Below, one piece after another: positions 1-8,555 of a stretch of DNA of 64,000 nt. The stretch's first letter is position 1. The number at the start of each line of letters is the position of its first letter. The stretch is from an uncultured Eubacteriales bacterium (GTDB taxonomy: Bacteria; Bacillota; Clostridia; Oscillospirales; UBA644): contig URFZ01000008.1 in the NCBI GenBank assembly GCA_900547165.1, forward strand, positions 54,282-118,281. The letters run 5' to 3'. A model generated the notes under the pieces. That model saw nothing but the letters and a program-made list of their open reading frames with translations. It made no database searches and was not told the origin of the DNA. Made by a program: the position numbers and the translations under genes.

Positions 1-555
1 GAAAAAGTAAACAAAGGCAACATCACGTTCAGACTTTGCCTGACCGCCGTGTTCATGGCATTGACTTTTGTTGCCACAAAATTTTTGCAGATTCCGTTTG
101 TCGGAGCAAACGGGTATTTTAATCTCGGTGATGCGGTATTGCTTACGGGTGCGTTCTTTCTCGGTCCCGTTTACGGTGCGGTCGCCGCAGGTATAGGCTC
201 TGCGCTTGCGGATATTATTTCCCCTTTTGCGATATATGCTCCCGCAACGCTTATCATAAAAGCGCTTATGGCTGTTGTGTTTTTCCTTATCGCCGTAATG
301 CCGATGAAAAAGCAACCGAAAGTCGGCGTCAGAATAGTTTTTGTCATTCTCGGCGCACTTGTTGCGGAAGCGATAATGGTCGGCGGCTATTTTGTGTTTG
401 AAACGATTTTGTACGGTGCGGGAACAGCGGCGCTGTCCTTGATCGGAAACGCCACGCAGGGCGCGTGCGGTCTTGTTATCGCCGCGGTTCTCGTCAATGT
501 TCTTTCGTCGAATAAAAAGATAAGAGGACTTTCCGGTTTGGAAAAAAGAGGCTGA
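1..555 (+). CDS. ECF transporter S component (5' truncated by window edge)
   Basis: The reading frame is open from base 1, so the start lies outside the window; the first internal ATG is at 49. The visible 184 residues are very hydrophobic, with about five membrane segments and the motif GYFNLGDAVLL followed by a small-residue-rich segment. This is the layout of substrate-specific S components of energy-coupling factor transporters (PF07155-like). The S protein binds a vitamin or other micronutrient and docks on a shared EcfT/EcfA module, which is not in this window. The substrate cannot be told from sequence. A second, related S component follows at about 812, so the two probably arose by duplication. 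Family confident, substrate unknown. Confidence 0.8.
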   Translation, partial: EKVNKGNITFRLCLTAVFMALTFVATKFLQIPFVGANGYFNLGDAVLLTGAFFLGPVYGAVAAGIGSALADIISPFAIYAPATLIIKALMAVVFFLIAVMPMKKQPKVGVRIVFVILGALVAEAIMVGGYFVFETILYGAGTAALSLIGNATQGACGLVIAAVLVNVLSSNKKIRGLSGLEKRG

Positions 556-811
556 AACAACGCCTTATAAATATCATAAGAGATTTTTAATATGCCAAAG
601 AAGTTTAACGCAAGAAATACCACGGTTTGGAAAGGCTGAGTCTACGCGAACACTTATCGCCCGACACAGGCTATTTTCGGTTATTTCCTCTCTTTTCGTC
701 TTGGCGGGCTCGACGTATTTACAAGGCTTTTGTGAAAGTTAGGGCGAAAATCAGCCCGTTAAAACCGACAAGGGTTCGGGTATACTCAGCCTATGCACCA
801 CCGCAATCTTT

Positions 812-1282
812 ATGGCGATGAACGTCGCTTTGAGCTCGTTCGGCATTCCCGTTCCCGGCGGGCATTTGTATCTTAACGATATCGTTATCTGCCTTGCGGC
901 GATATTGTTCGATCCTGTCGCGGCGTTTATGGTCGGCGGTGTCGGCGCGGTTCTCGGAGACCTGTTTTTTTATCCGACCCCGATGTTCGTTTCCCTTGTA
1001 ACACATGGGCTTCAAGAGGTCGTTATCTCCGTTTTTTCCCATTACGTTCTTAAAAAACACCCGAAATTCGCTTCGGGTATCGGTGTGACGCTCGGCGCTG
1101 TTATAATGGTTGTCGGCTACTCGTTCTGCAGAGCTTTTATCTACGCGACGCCCGCAGCGGCTGTGGCAAAACTTCCGTTCCAGATATTGCAGGAGGCTGT
1201 CGGCGCGGTTGTCGGAATGATTCTGTGCTGGCCGTGCGGTCTTCATAAAGTATATACCGCGAAGATTCTCAAAAACAGATAA
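812..1282 (+). CDS. ECF transporter S component, probable frameshift near its N-terminus
   Basis: Visible residues carry PGGHLYLNDIVICL and a following GGVGAVLGD segment, the same architecture as the S component that ends at 555. The ATG at 812 has no ribosome-binding site. The frame is open upstream to 743 and those codons encode a natural continuation (the membrane segment begins before 812), but no start codon occurs before the TAG at 740. A GTG at 732 with an AAGG box (719-726 region) lies one frame away; a single extra A in the AAAA run at 747-750 would join GTG 732 to this frame. So either the sequence has lost a base or the gene is mildly damaged. Bases 556-731 between the two S genes hold no convincing gene or riboswitch that I recognise. 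Confidence 0.65.
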   Translation: MAMNVALSSFGIPVPGGHLYLNDIVICLAAILFDPVAAFMVGGVGAVLGDLFFYPTPMFVSLVTHGLQEVVISVFSHYVLKKHPKFASGIGVTLGAVIMVVGYSFCRAFIYATPAAAVAKLPFQILQEAVGAVVGMILCWPCGLHKVYTAKILKNR

Positions 1283-1298
1283 ATACGACCTGAATGCG

Positions 1299-1338
1299 AA
1301 TGAGCCGCAAAGAAACTTATGTTTCTTTGCGGCTCATT
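1299..1338 (+). terminator. Intrinsic terminator after the ECF S gene
   Basis: A perfect 18-bp stem (1299-1316 with 1321-1338) with a TTAT loop, followed by an AT-rich stretch. It closes the S-component transcription unit and also lies between it and the convergent MerR gene, so it may act in both directions. Confidence 0.85.
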
Positions 1339-1412
1339 TATATTTTGTATTTTGTAATTTTGCGATTGGAAAAAGTATGCCGTTCGCTTTTATTGCTGCC
1401 TGTCGGCAGACG

Positions 1413-2198
1413 TTACTCCCCGCTTTTTTCTATGGGCAGAATCACCTGCGTGATAAAATCTTTTTCGTCGCGGTGCTGTGCGGGACCTTCAAGGTAAACG
1501 TGACGGCAAATTCCTTTCAGTCTGTATCCCTTTGCCTCTGCGAATGCAATCATCTTGTCTCTGATGTCGGGAATGGTCTCATAACCGCCGTGAAAGAAGA
1601 CGCAGAGTGCTGTTTCTTCGTTTAACTTGCGTATAAATTCTCCGTTACTGTCGGGCTTGACCGCAATACAATAAGAAATTCGGTCGTGGTCGGAAAGGGG
1701 ATATTCGATAAAGTACATTCTCTTGCTTGTGTCCGAACCATAGCTTCGCATCGCTTCCGTTATGACTTTTCGCAGGTGCACTTTTCTTTCCTCGACTGTC
1801 GGCGCACGGAAAGTCTGTGAAAAAACCGTCTGCGCAGGAACCGTCATTATGCGAAATTCAAAGTCGTTGTCGCTTTTTACGCGCTCTTTCAACTTTTCTA
1901 TATTCAGATTCAGTTCGTCGCGGATTTTTTCAAGCCTTGCTATCATCGGGCGCAGGTCGGCATCTTCGTCAAGATACTTTTTTATGTCGTCAAGCGACAG
2001 TCCGAGATTTTGAAAAACTCTTATCGTCCGTATGCGCGTCAGCGTATCCACCGTGTAATATCTGTTTCCCGTAACGCCCTCTTTTTTATCGGCTTCGATA
2101 AGACCTTTTGCTTCGTAATTCAAAATCATACGGCGGGTTATGTCAAGAGATTTCGCAATTTCCCCGATGGAAAGAAGTTGTTTTTCTTCATTTTTCAT
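1413..2198 (-). CDS. MerR-family transcriptional regulator with GyrI-like effector domain
   Basis: Residues about 8-75 form the MerR winged helix-turn-helix (GEIAKSLDITRRMILNYE, then NRYY and a leucine-rich linker helix); the remaining part from about 110 to 261 resembles the BmrR/GyrI small-molecule-binding fold. Such proteins bind between the -35 and -10 of promoters with an overlong spacer and activate by untwisting the DNA. I chose ATG 2198 over upstream codons because GGAG lies 8 bases before it. The gene is read away from an EamA exporter; a palindrome in the shared upstream region (2244-2259) sits inside a 19-bp-spacer promoter, so this protein probably controls itself and the exporter. 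The effector is unknown. Confidence 0.85.
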   Translation of the reverse strand: MKNEEKQLLSIGEIAKSLDITRRMILNYEAKGLIEADKKEGVTGNRYYTVDTLTRIRTIRVFQNLGLSLDDIKKYLDEDADLRPMIARLEKIRDELNLNIEKLKERVKSDNDFEFRIMTVPAQTVFSQTFRAPTVEERKVHLRKVITEAMRSYGSDTSKRMYFIEYPLSDHDRISYCIAVKPDSNGEFIRKLNEETALCVFFHGGYETIPDIRDKMIAFAEAKGYRLKGICRHVYLEGPAQHRDEKDFITQVILPIEKSGE

Positions 2199-2237
2199 GA
2201 AATTTCTCCGAAATACAAAATTTTTCACAAAAAGGTA

Positions 2238-2268
2238 TTGCATCGTACATCGATGTACGGTGTATAAT
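2238..2268 (+). promoter_or_regulatory. MerR-type promoter with 19-bp spacer and 16-bp palindromic operator
   Basis: TTGCAT (2238-2243) and TATAAT (2263-2268) are 19 bp apart, the diagnostic spacing of MerR-activated promoters. The spacer contains the perfect palindrome CGTACATCGATGTACG (2244-2259). It points toward the EamA gene at 2520. Confidence 0.7.
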
Positions 2269-2269
2269 C

Positions 2270-2298
2270 ATTATACAATAAACGGTTCGCTGTGTCAA
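2270..2298 (-). promoter_or_regulatory. Sigma-A promoter of the merR gene
   Basis: On the minus strand TTGACA (2298-2293) and TATAAT (2275-2270) are separated by 17 bp, a full consensus match. Its predicted start site falls just before the palindrome 2244-2259, so a regulator bound there could repress this promoter. Confidence 0.75.
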
Positions 2299-2454
2299 GC
2301 ATGGCGAAGCAGACGTTAAAATTTTGCAAACATCGGGGAAGCCCCCTCTTTCTCCGAAGTTATATATTCACCTTCTTATCCCTTGCCGCCCGAACGGTCC
2401 CCTCCGTTTGAGCGGCACTTCCCTTTTTATGTGCCTCCCCTGTCGGAAAAAGTA

Positions 2455-2483
2455 TTGAAAAGACGCAAAATGTGTGGTATAAT
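2455..2483 (+). promoter_or_regulatory. Sigma-A promoter of the EamA gene
   Basis: TTGAAA (2455-2460), a 17-bp spacer and TATAAT (2478-2483) lie 37 bases before the ATG at 2520. The EamA gene therefore seems to have a constitutive promoter in addition to the MerR-type one further upstream. Confidence 0.7.
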
Positions 2484-2519
2484 TGTCTTGGAAATAATTG
2501 TAAATGCAAGGCGGGCAAT

Positions 2520-3389
2520 ATGCCGAAAATAGGACAAAAAACAAAAGGAATAATATATATCGTCGTTGCGGCGTTCGGCTTTTCCGTTATGTCGCTGTTC
2601 GTCAAGCTTGCGGGAGACCTTCCCGCGTTTCAGAAAGCGTTTTTCAGGAATTTTATCGCGCTGATATTCATAACCGTTATGATGCTGCGTGAAAATATAG
2701 GGTTTGCTCCGAAAAAAGAGAATATTCCGGGACTTCTGGGCAGAAGTCTTTGCGGCACGCTCGGTCTGCTCTGCAATTTTTACGCCCTCGGAACGCTGAA
2801 CCTCTCGGACGCGAATATGCTGAACAAGCTCTCGCCTTTTTTCGCGATAATCTTTTCTATATTCCTGCTTCGCGAAAAGCCGACAGCCGCGCAGGTACTC
2901 GGTGTTGCGGTCGCGTTCGGCGGCAGTCTGCTTATCATCAAGCCCGGTTTTGCCGACGCGCAGCTCATTCCCGCTATTGCGGGCGTGTTGGGCGGACTCG
3001 GCGCGGGCGCGGCGTACACGTTTGTGCGCAAACTCGGAAAAAAAGGGGAGAACAGCAAGAGGATAGTCTTTTATTTTTCCGCGTTCTCGTGCCTGTTCTG
3101 CCTGCCGTTTTTGATAGTCCAATATAAGTCGATGACGTTTTTGCAGACGCTTTATCTTATTTTTGCGGGAACGTTTGCCTGCGTCGGACAACTCGGAATA
3201 ACAAAAGCGTATCTCTGCGCGCCCGCGAAAGAGATCTCCGTTTACGATTATACACAAGTCATTTTTGCCGCGCTTCTCGGATTTTTCGTTTTCGGCGATC
3301 TGCCCGATATTTGGAGCGTTCTCGGGTATATCCTTATTTGCGGCGCGGGTGTCGCGATGTTCTTTTACAACAAAAGAAAAGAAGGATAA
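2520..3389 (+). CDS. EamA/DMT-family transporter
   Basis: The 289 residues form about ten membrane segments in two repeated halves, the layout of drug/metabolite transporters (EamA, PF00892). These move small organic molecules such as amino acids, nucleosides or drugs across the cytoplasmic membrane, usually outward. ATG 2520 is preferred over the earlier GTG at 2472, which overlaps the -10 box of the promoter at 2455-2483; AAGGCGGG precedes ATG 2520. Its position beside a MerR regulator with a GyrI-like ligand domain suggests a stress- or drug-inducible exporter, but the substrate is not visible. Confidence 0.85.
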   Translation: MPKIGQKTKGIIYIVVAAFGFSVMSLFVKLAGDLPAFQKAFFRNFIALIFITVMMLRENIGFAPKKENIPGLLGRSLCGTLGLLCNFYALGTLNLSDANMLNKLSPFFAIIFSIFLLREKPTAAQVLGVAVAFGGSLLIIKPGFADAQLIPAIAGVLGGLGAGAAYTFVRKLGKKGENSKRIVFYFSAFSCLFCLPFLIVQYKSMTFLQTLYLIFAGTFACVGQLGITKAYLCAPAKEISVYDYTQVIFAALLGFFVFGDLPDIWSVLGYILICGAGVAMFFYNKRKEG

Positions 3390-3512
3390 CGCCCACCGGT
3401 CGGTTTCATTGAAAAGTTGAGCAGTTTTCAATACTACTTTTCAATGAGAATTTGAAGAGCCGTGAAAAAGTCGCGGGTTTGAGCAAAAACGGATTAAACA
3501 GTCGGCGGCGGA

Positions 3513-3541
3513 TTGACAAACAGCGGCGTCTGTGGTAAAAT
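3513..3541 (+). promoter_or_regulatory. Sigma-A promoter of murT-gatD
   Basis: TTGACA (3513-3518), a 17-bp spacer and TAAAAT (3536-3541) lie about 95 bases before the murT start. Confidence 0.7.
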
Positions 3542-3635
3542 TAAAAAATAAGGCGTCAGAAAGCGGTCGGAACTTCGGAAAACGGAAGTTCGTCCGAAAA
3601 AACGGCGCGACGAGATTATAAGGAAGTATCGTAAT

Positions 3636-5027
3636 ATGTCAAAAGTACGCTTTTATATCGCGATGGCGGCGGCAAAAACGGCGCACCGTTTGCTCCGTCT
3701 TTGCGGACGTGCGGCAACGCACACTCCGGGCGCGGTCGCAACAAAACTTTGCCCCGACTTTTTGCGTTATCTGCAAAAACCCGAAACGCTTATCTGTGTG
3801 ACGGGTACGGACGGTAAAACAACGGTCAGCAACCTGCTGGCAACCGTTTTGCAGAATAACGGTTACACGGTCACAAACAACAGTTACGGCTCGAATATCT
3901 GCGAGGGTGTTGTTTCTGCGCTGCTGACGGATGCAACGTTTTCGGGCAAACCGAAAAAGCAGGTCGGCGTGCTTGAAGTTGATGAGCGCAGTTCGCTCAA
4001 AGTCTATAAATACCTGACGCCCGATATTCTTATCTGCAACAATATAATGCGCGATTCGTTAAAGCGCAATGCGCACACCGAATTTATTTGCTATATTCTG
4101 AACAAGCAGCTGCCGTCGAGCACAAAAGTTGTGCTGAATGCGGACGATCTTATCTGCTCGGGACTGTTTCCGAACAATAAGGACAGAACGTATTTCGGCG
4201 TTTCCGCAGACCGTCCCGAAAACGGCGCGGCGACGGACGAAGCGCTGCGCGACATCGTTTACTGCCCGAAATGCGGCGCAAAACTCGAAACGGAATATGT
4301 CAGATACAATCATATCGGAAGACATCATTGTTCCTCCTGCGGCTTTGCTTCGCCGAAACCCGATTATGACGTGACGGCAATAAACCGCGAAAAAGGCACG
4401 TTTACGGTCACCCATAACGGCGTTGATGAAGAATATAAGATAGTCAACGACAATATAATCAATATCTATAACAGCTGCGCGGTCATATCCGTTCTTCATA
4501 CGTTCGGTCTTGATTATGAAAAGATACACAACGCGTTTGAGACCGTGAAGATAGTAAGTTCGCGTTTTGACATCAAAAAGGTGGGCGACTATACTATCAT
4601 CGGGCAACTTGCAAAAGGGCAGAACCCCGTTGCGTGCGCGATGGCTTACAGATATGCCGCGTCGTATAAGACCGCAGACCCCGAAGCGAAAAAAAGCGTT
4701 CTCGTACTTGTAGACGACGTGGGCGACAACTCGGGAAATTCCGAAAGCACCTGTTGGCTTTACGACTGCGATTACAGCGCGCTTTGCTCCCCGACGATAG
4801 GACAGATAGTTTTTTCCGGTCCGCGCTGCCTTGACCATAAACTGCGCGCGCTTATGGCGGGTGTCGATGAATCAAAGATAGTTACCTGCCCGACATTCAC
4901 GGGCGGCGTGAAACTTGTAGATACCGAAAAATACAAAGACATTTTTGTTTTGTTTGACCCGTATCTGATAGCGGAGGGGAATGCGGCGAAACGTTATCTT
5001 GAAGAGAAAGGGGGCGCGGCGAAATGA
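3636..5027 (+). CDS. murT: MurT-like lipid II isoglutaminyl synthase subunit
   Basis: MurT belongs to the Mur ligase superfamily and, with GatD, amidates the D-Glu of lipid II to D-isoglutamine using ATP and glutamine-derived ammonia. Residues 56-63 (TGTDGKTT) are the ATP loop; Cys 210, 213, 232 and 235 form the four-cysteine zinc ribbon typical of MurT; the C-terminal third is the DUF1727 domain. Length (463) is normal. Start ATG 3636 has AAGGAAG upstream, and the gene overlaps gatD by 4 bp, implying coupled translation. In the C-terminal domain the segment expected to carry the conserved NDN..DGRD..W pattern reads DDVGDNSGNSESTCW, so the Asp thought to complete the GatD active site may be missing, matching the altered GatD partner. 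Confidence 0.88.
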   Translation: MSKVRFYIAMAAAKTAHRLLRLCGRAATHTPGAVATKLCPDFLRYLQKPETLICVTGTDGKTTVSNLLATVLQNNGYTVTNNSYGSNICEGVVSALLTDATFSGKPKKQVGVLEVDERSSLKVYKYLTPDILICNNIMRDSLKRNAHTEFICYILNKQLPSSTKVVLNADDLICSGLFPNNKDRTYFGVSADRPENGAATDEALRDIVYCPKCGAKLETEYVRYNHIGRHHCSSCGFASPKPDYDVTAINREKGTFTVTHNGVDEEYKIVNDNIINIYNSCAVISVLHTFGLDYEKIHNAFETVKIVSSRFDIKKVGDYTIIGQLAKGQNPVACAMAYRYAASYKTADPEAKKSVLVLVDDVGDNSGNSESTCWLYDCDYSALCSPTIGQIVFSGPRCLDHKLRALMAGVDESKIVTCPTFTGGVKLVDTEKYKDIFVLFDPYLIAEGNAAKRYLEEKGGAAK

Positions 5028-5734
5028 AGATAGAATTTCTTTTCGGCGAGGTCTGCAACTTTTACGGCGACCCGCAAAATGTGACATATCTTGCCCAAAG
5101 CGCGAAAAACGCGGAAATTATAAACACCTCTTTGCTTGACGAGCCGTATTTTGTCCGCGAACGCCCCGATATCGTCGTTATGGCGTCGATGAGCGAAAGC
5201 ACGCAAAGAAAAGTCATTGAAAAACTCCGTCCGTATATGGCAAGGATCAACGACCTGATAAACGACGGCGTAGTCTTTCTCTGCACGGGCAATTCCTGTG
5301 AGATATTCTGCAAAAAAATAAATTATGTGACCGAAGAAATAACCGCCGAGGGGCTCGGACTTTTCGACCTTGAAGTAAAGACCGACCTTTTTGCGCGTTA
5401 TAACGGAAAAGTTCTCGGAAAAGCCGACGGCGTTACCGTTACGGGCTTCCGCTCCCAATTCGGGAAGATATACGGCGATAATTCGTCCTGCTTTTTCTGT
5501 GAAGTCGAGCGCGGAATGGGCATAAACGAAAACAGCCGCTTTGAGGGTATGCGAAAGAACAATTTCATCGGTACGCAAGTTCTCGGTCCCATTCTTCCTC
5601 TTAACCCCGAATTTTGCGAATATATTCTGCGTCTTGCGGGCGAAAAGAACCCCGTTGCGGCGCATAAAGAGGCTGCGACGGCGGCTTTTGAACAGCGTCT
5701 TCGTGAGTTCTCCGACCCGAAAGTTAGATTTTGA
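5024..5734 (+). CDS. gatD: GatD-like glutamine amidotransferase subunit with altered active site
   Basis: The position and 4-bp overlap with murT identify this as the partner glutaminase (class I amidotransferase fold, 236 residues). Known GatD enzymes use a Cys-His pair to release ammonia from glutamine. The nucleophile Cys is kept (Cys 87, in FLCTGN), although the usual CGGYQ motif is not. The second motif, usually GT.LHGP with the catalytic His, reads GTQVLGP with Leu 187 in the His position. So the protein may not hydrolyse glutamine in the standard way; it might use free ammonia, a substitute residue, or serve only structurally. The family assignment rests on context and fold motifs. Confidence 0.75.
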   Translation: MKIEFLFGEVCNFYGDPQNVTYLAQSAKNAEIINTSLLDEPYFVRERPDIVVMASMSESTQRKVIEKLRPYMARINDLINDGVVFLCTGNSCEIFCKKINYVTEEITAEGLGLFDLEVKTDLFARYNGKVLGKADGVTVTGFRSQFGKIYGDNSSCFFCEVERGMGINENSRFEGMRKNNFIGTQVLGPILPLNPEFCEYILRLAGEKNPVAAHKEAATAAFEQRLREFSDPKVRF

Positions 5735-5740
5735 AACAAC

Positions 5741-5780
5741 AAGTGGCTGTAAAAAAACGTAAGTTTTTTTACAGCCACTT
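5741..5780 (+). terminator. Intrinsic terminator of murT-gatD
   Basis: Perfect 18-bp stem (5741-5758 with 5763-5780), GTAA loop, followed by TTTCTTTATTT. Confidence 0.88.
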
Positions 5781-6057
5781 TCTTTATTTCCCTTATACGG
5801 AAGCGTTTTTCCGTTCTCTTGAATCAATGACCTTCCGCCGCGCCTTTTGTGGGTGGGGAGAGAGAGTTCGGAATCCTGCCTGTTTCCGAACGCGCGGCGC
5901 GGCGTTCTGTCATCATTGCCGTGCGGACGAAAGAAGGCCTTTGTGAGAGATACATTCGGATATCTTCCGTCTTTTCTTCTGGCAAATACAATATACGAAA
6001 ATGACCGTCCGATAAACAGGACTTTGCCGCGCGCAAAATGAATATACGAAAAAAACA
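5781..6057. other. Intergenic stretch without a supported gene
   Basis: This lies between two convergent terminators. It contains only overlapping short open frames on both strands with no ribosome-binding site and no recognisable protein. Some GC-rich inverted pieces (around 5880-5910) suggest a decayed repeat, but I cannot name it. Confidence 0.5.
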
Positions 6058-6097
6058 AGACTTTCGACGGAAAACCGCATTTCTCCGTCGGAAGTCT
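6058..6097 (-). terminator. Intrinsic terminator of the pst-phoU-kinase operon
   Basis: A 14-bp stem with one G.T pair (6058-6071 with 6084-6097). On the minus strand it is followed by a T-rich run (bases 6057-6048), about 60 bases after the kinase stop codon. Confidence 0.8.
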
Positions 6098-6159
6098 TTG
6101 ATTTTTGTTATGTCCGTCGACCTCGCCTTTTGATTGCGTGAAAGGTGAGCCCGTTCGGT

Positions 6160-7836
6160 TCAGTCGTCCGAATGGTCTTCCGGGTCTTTGGGAAGGTAGA
6201 CTTTAAAGGTTGTTCCGATGCCTTGCGCGCTGTCAAGGCTTATTCTGCCGCCCAGATACGAAACCGCGTGCTTGACTATCGAAAGCCCCAGCCCCGCGCC
6301 GCCTGTCTCTTTCGAGCGGCTCTTGTCGGTGCGGTAGAACCTCTCGAACACCCTGTCAAGGTCTTCGGGCGGGATTCCGATGCCTGTATCGGAAACCGTG
6401 ATGACCGCCTCGTTTTCTTCTTTGCCGACGGTCACACCGACTTTGCCGCCCGCTTCGGTGTAACGGAGCGCATTGTCGCAAAGATTGTAAACTATCTCGT
6501 GCAGAAGTCTGCGAACGCCCGTCACGGTAATTTCTTCGCCGCCGACGGAAATTTTGATGTCTTTATCCTTTGCGGTCGCCGCAAGCGCACCGACTTCCTC
6601 TTCAGCAAGCGCGAGCAAGTCAACTTCTTCTTTCGGGAACTCCGCGTTTTCGTCAAGCTGCGAAAGCCCGATGATGTCATCGACAAGCGTAACGAGCCTC
6701 GACGCTTCAGAGTGTATTCTCGAAACGAAGCGCGGCATATCTTCCGCTTTGACAAGCCCGTTTTCCATAAGTTCAGAGCAGCCCATTATCGAGTGCAGCG
6801 GCGTTTTCAGTTCGTGCGAAACGTTTGCCGTAAATTCGCGTCTGTTTCTTTCCGCAAACGCTTTTTCGGTTATATCGAAAACCAAAAGCACGGTGCCGCC
6901 CGCATTCGGCGGTGTTCCTATGCGGCTTGCGTTCATCTGATAAATTTTGCCGTTTCTTTCCGTCTGTAATTGCGCGCTGCCATTTTCCTTGGCTTCCGCT
7001 ATCGTTTTGCCGACTTCAAGACTTCTGTCAACCGTCAAAAAGTCCTGTCCCACACATTTTTCGTCCGTGCCGAACACCGCTTCCGCCGCAGGGTTTATGC
7101 TCAGAACAGTGTTGTTTGCGTTCAACAGCACAAGACCCTCTTTCATGCTTTTGATAACGGCGTAAAACTCGGCTTTATCCGTTTTTGATTTCTTCAACTG
7201 TGCGCCTATGAGCCTGTTCTGTTTTTCTATCTTGACAAGCAGCGGCGAAAGTTCGTCGTATACGTTGTTTTCCAGCGGTTTGTCAAGGTCGAGCGAGTTG
7301 AGCGGTTCAACTATCTTTTTCGAAAGACTGCGTGCGAGCAGAAGCGATACTATCAGCGCTATCGCGATGACCACGATAAGCGGCTGCACCATTCCGAGCA
7401 CAAGCGTCAGCACGGTAAGTCTTTTGACCGCAACGCGGAGCACCGTTCCGTCATTCAGTTTTTTTGCGTAATAAACGGTTTCTTCCGTGAGCGTTGTCGA
7501 ATATCTCGAACTCTGCCCGAAACCCGTTTCGAACGCCTGAGCAACTTCCTGTCTGTCCTTATGGTTCTCCATGTTCGCCGTGTCGCCCTCGGAATCGAAA
7601 ATAACTTTGCCGTCAGCAGCTATCCATGTGAAACGGCACGACTTTTCATCTACGCTTTCGAGATAGTCAAGCCCGTTTTTCTCAACGGCGGTCGATGCCA
7701 GCGCAAGTTCGGATTGCAGATTGTCTTTCTGCACAGATGTGAAGTGGCTGTAAAGGATTCCGAGAATCAGCACAAAGCACGCCGCAAGAACGACTGCGGC
7801 AACCGCGATTATCGAACGGAATATTTTTTTCGTCAT
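6160..7836 (-). CDS. phoR: Membrane sensor histidine kinase, PhoR-like
   Basis: Membrane segments at about residues 8-30 and 143-168 flank a roughly 110-residue extracellular sensor. A short HAMP-like linker and a PAS domain (about 225-325) follow, then the phospho-acceptor region with His 341 (VSHELKTPL), the N box (NLCDNALRYT), the G1 box (DTGIGIP) and the G2 box (GAGLGLSI). It should autophosphorylate and pass phosphate to a response regulator. It is the last gene of the phosphate operon, 68 bases after phoU, so PhoR is the likely identity. The unusual feature is that no response regulator gene lies in this operon or window, although phoP/phoB normally sits directly upstream of phoR. ATG 7836 is preceded by AAAGGGA. 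Confidence 0.85.
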   Translation of the reverse strand: MTKKIFRSIIAVAAVVLAACFVLILGILYSHFTSVQKDNLQSELALASTAVEKNGLDYLESVDEKSCRFTWIAADGKVIFDSEGDTANMENHKDRQEVAQAFETGFGQSSRYSTTLTEETVYYAKKLNDGTVLRVAVKRLTVLTLVLGMVQPLIVVIAIALIVSLLLARSLSKKIVEPLNSLDLDKPLENNVYDELSPLLVKIEKQNRLIGAQLKKSKTDKAEFYAVIKSMKEGLVLLNANNTVLSINPAAEAVFGTDEKCVGQDFLTVDRSLEVGKTIAEAKENGSAQLQTERNGKIYQMNASRIGTPPNAGGTVLLVFDITEKAFAERNRREFTANVSHELKTPLHSIMGCSELMENGLVKAEDMPRFVSRIHSEASRLVTLVDDIIGLSQLDENAEFPKEEVDLLALAEEEVGALAATAKDKDIKISVGGEEITVTGVRRLLHEIVYNLCDNALRYTEAGGKVGVTVGKEENEAVITVSDTGIGIPPEDLDRVFERFYRTDKSRSKETGGAGLGLSIVKHAVSYLGGRISLDSAQGIGTTFKVYLPKDPEDHSDD

Positions 7837-7904
7837 TGTTTATGTCCCTTTCTTTCGGGCATTTTTCGCACGATGTTCCGCCGTATGCCCTTTTCGTCGG
7901 AGCG

Positions 7905-8555
7905 TCACACGGTCTGCTCTTTGTGAACTCCCGTCACGGAAAAGATGACCCATTCCGCGATGTTCACCGCATGGTCGCCGATACGTTCAAAATATTTTGC
8001 TATCATCAGCAGATCGAGCGCGTGTTCTCCGTCTGCGGGTCTTTGGGCTATCATGTTTATAAGCGAACGCTTGACTTTGAGGAAATAATCGTCCACCGTG
8101 TCGTCGTGCGCTATCGCCTGTTGAGCAATGCCCACATCTCTTTTTATGAAAGCGTCAATGCTCTCCGTCACCATGCGTATGGTCGCTTCCGCCATAAGAC
8201 AAATGGGTTCGCAGTCAACGCCCGCCTTTTTGTCTATAAAGGTGATTATTTCCGCGATGTCCGACGCCTGATCGCCTATTCTTTCAAGGTCGGTTATCAT
8301 TTTCAGCGCCGCGGATATTTGACGCAGGTCTCTTGCCACGGGCTGCTGTTGAAGCAGCATTTTCAGGCAAAGAGATTCTATATCTCTTTCTTTTTGATTT
8401 ATTTCCGCTTCGAGCGGCTCCACTTTCGCCGCCGTTTTTTCGTCAGCCGTCGTCAGCGCTTTCGCAGCGTCGGCTATCGCCTCTTCGCAGAGCGCGCCCA
8501 TTTCTATAAGTTCCTTGCTCAGCGTTGCCAGCTGTTCGTCAAATCTGCTTCTCAT
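7905..8555 (-). CDS. phoU: Phosphate signalling complex protein PhoU
   Basis: 216 residues forming two repeats of a three-helix bundle, each with the metal-binding type motif (RIGDQASDIAE and RIGDHAVNIAE). PhoU links the PstSCAB transporter to the PhoR kinase and damps phosphate uptake and signalling when phosphate is ample. Its ATG overlaps the TAA of pstB (TAATG on the minus strand), indicating translational coupling. Confidence 0.95.
   Translation of the reverse strand: MRSRFDEQLATLSKELIEMGALCEEAIADAAKALTTADEKTAAKVEPLEAEINQKERDIESLCLKMLLQQQPVARDLRQISAALKMITDLERIGDQASDIAEIITFIDKKAGVDCEPICLMAEATIRMVTESIDAFIKRDVGIAQQAIAHDDTVDDYFLKVKRSLINMIAQRPADGEHALDLLMIAKYFERIGDHAVNIAEWVIFSVTGVHKEQTV

Noticed and set aside
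556..731. Possible riboswitch between the two ECF S genes
   Set aside because: I compared it by eye with TPP, cobalamin, FMN, THF and preQ1 patterns and found no convincing core; only short frames are present.
2340..2450. GC-rich stretch between the MerR-type promoter and EamA, with a GGGG/CCCC hairpin
   Set aside because: The hairpin is short and the T-run weak; no riboswitch class fits.
3408..3447. 11-bp inverted repeat after the EamA gene
   Set aside because: Loop of 18 bases and no T-run on either side, so I do not call it a terminator.
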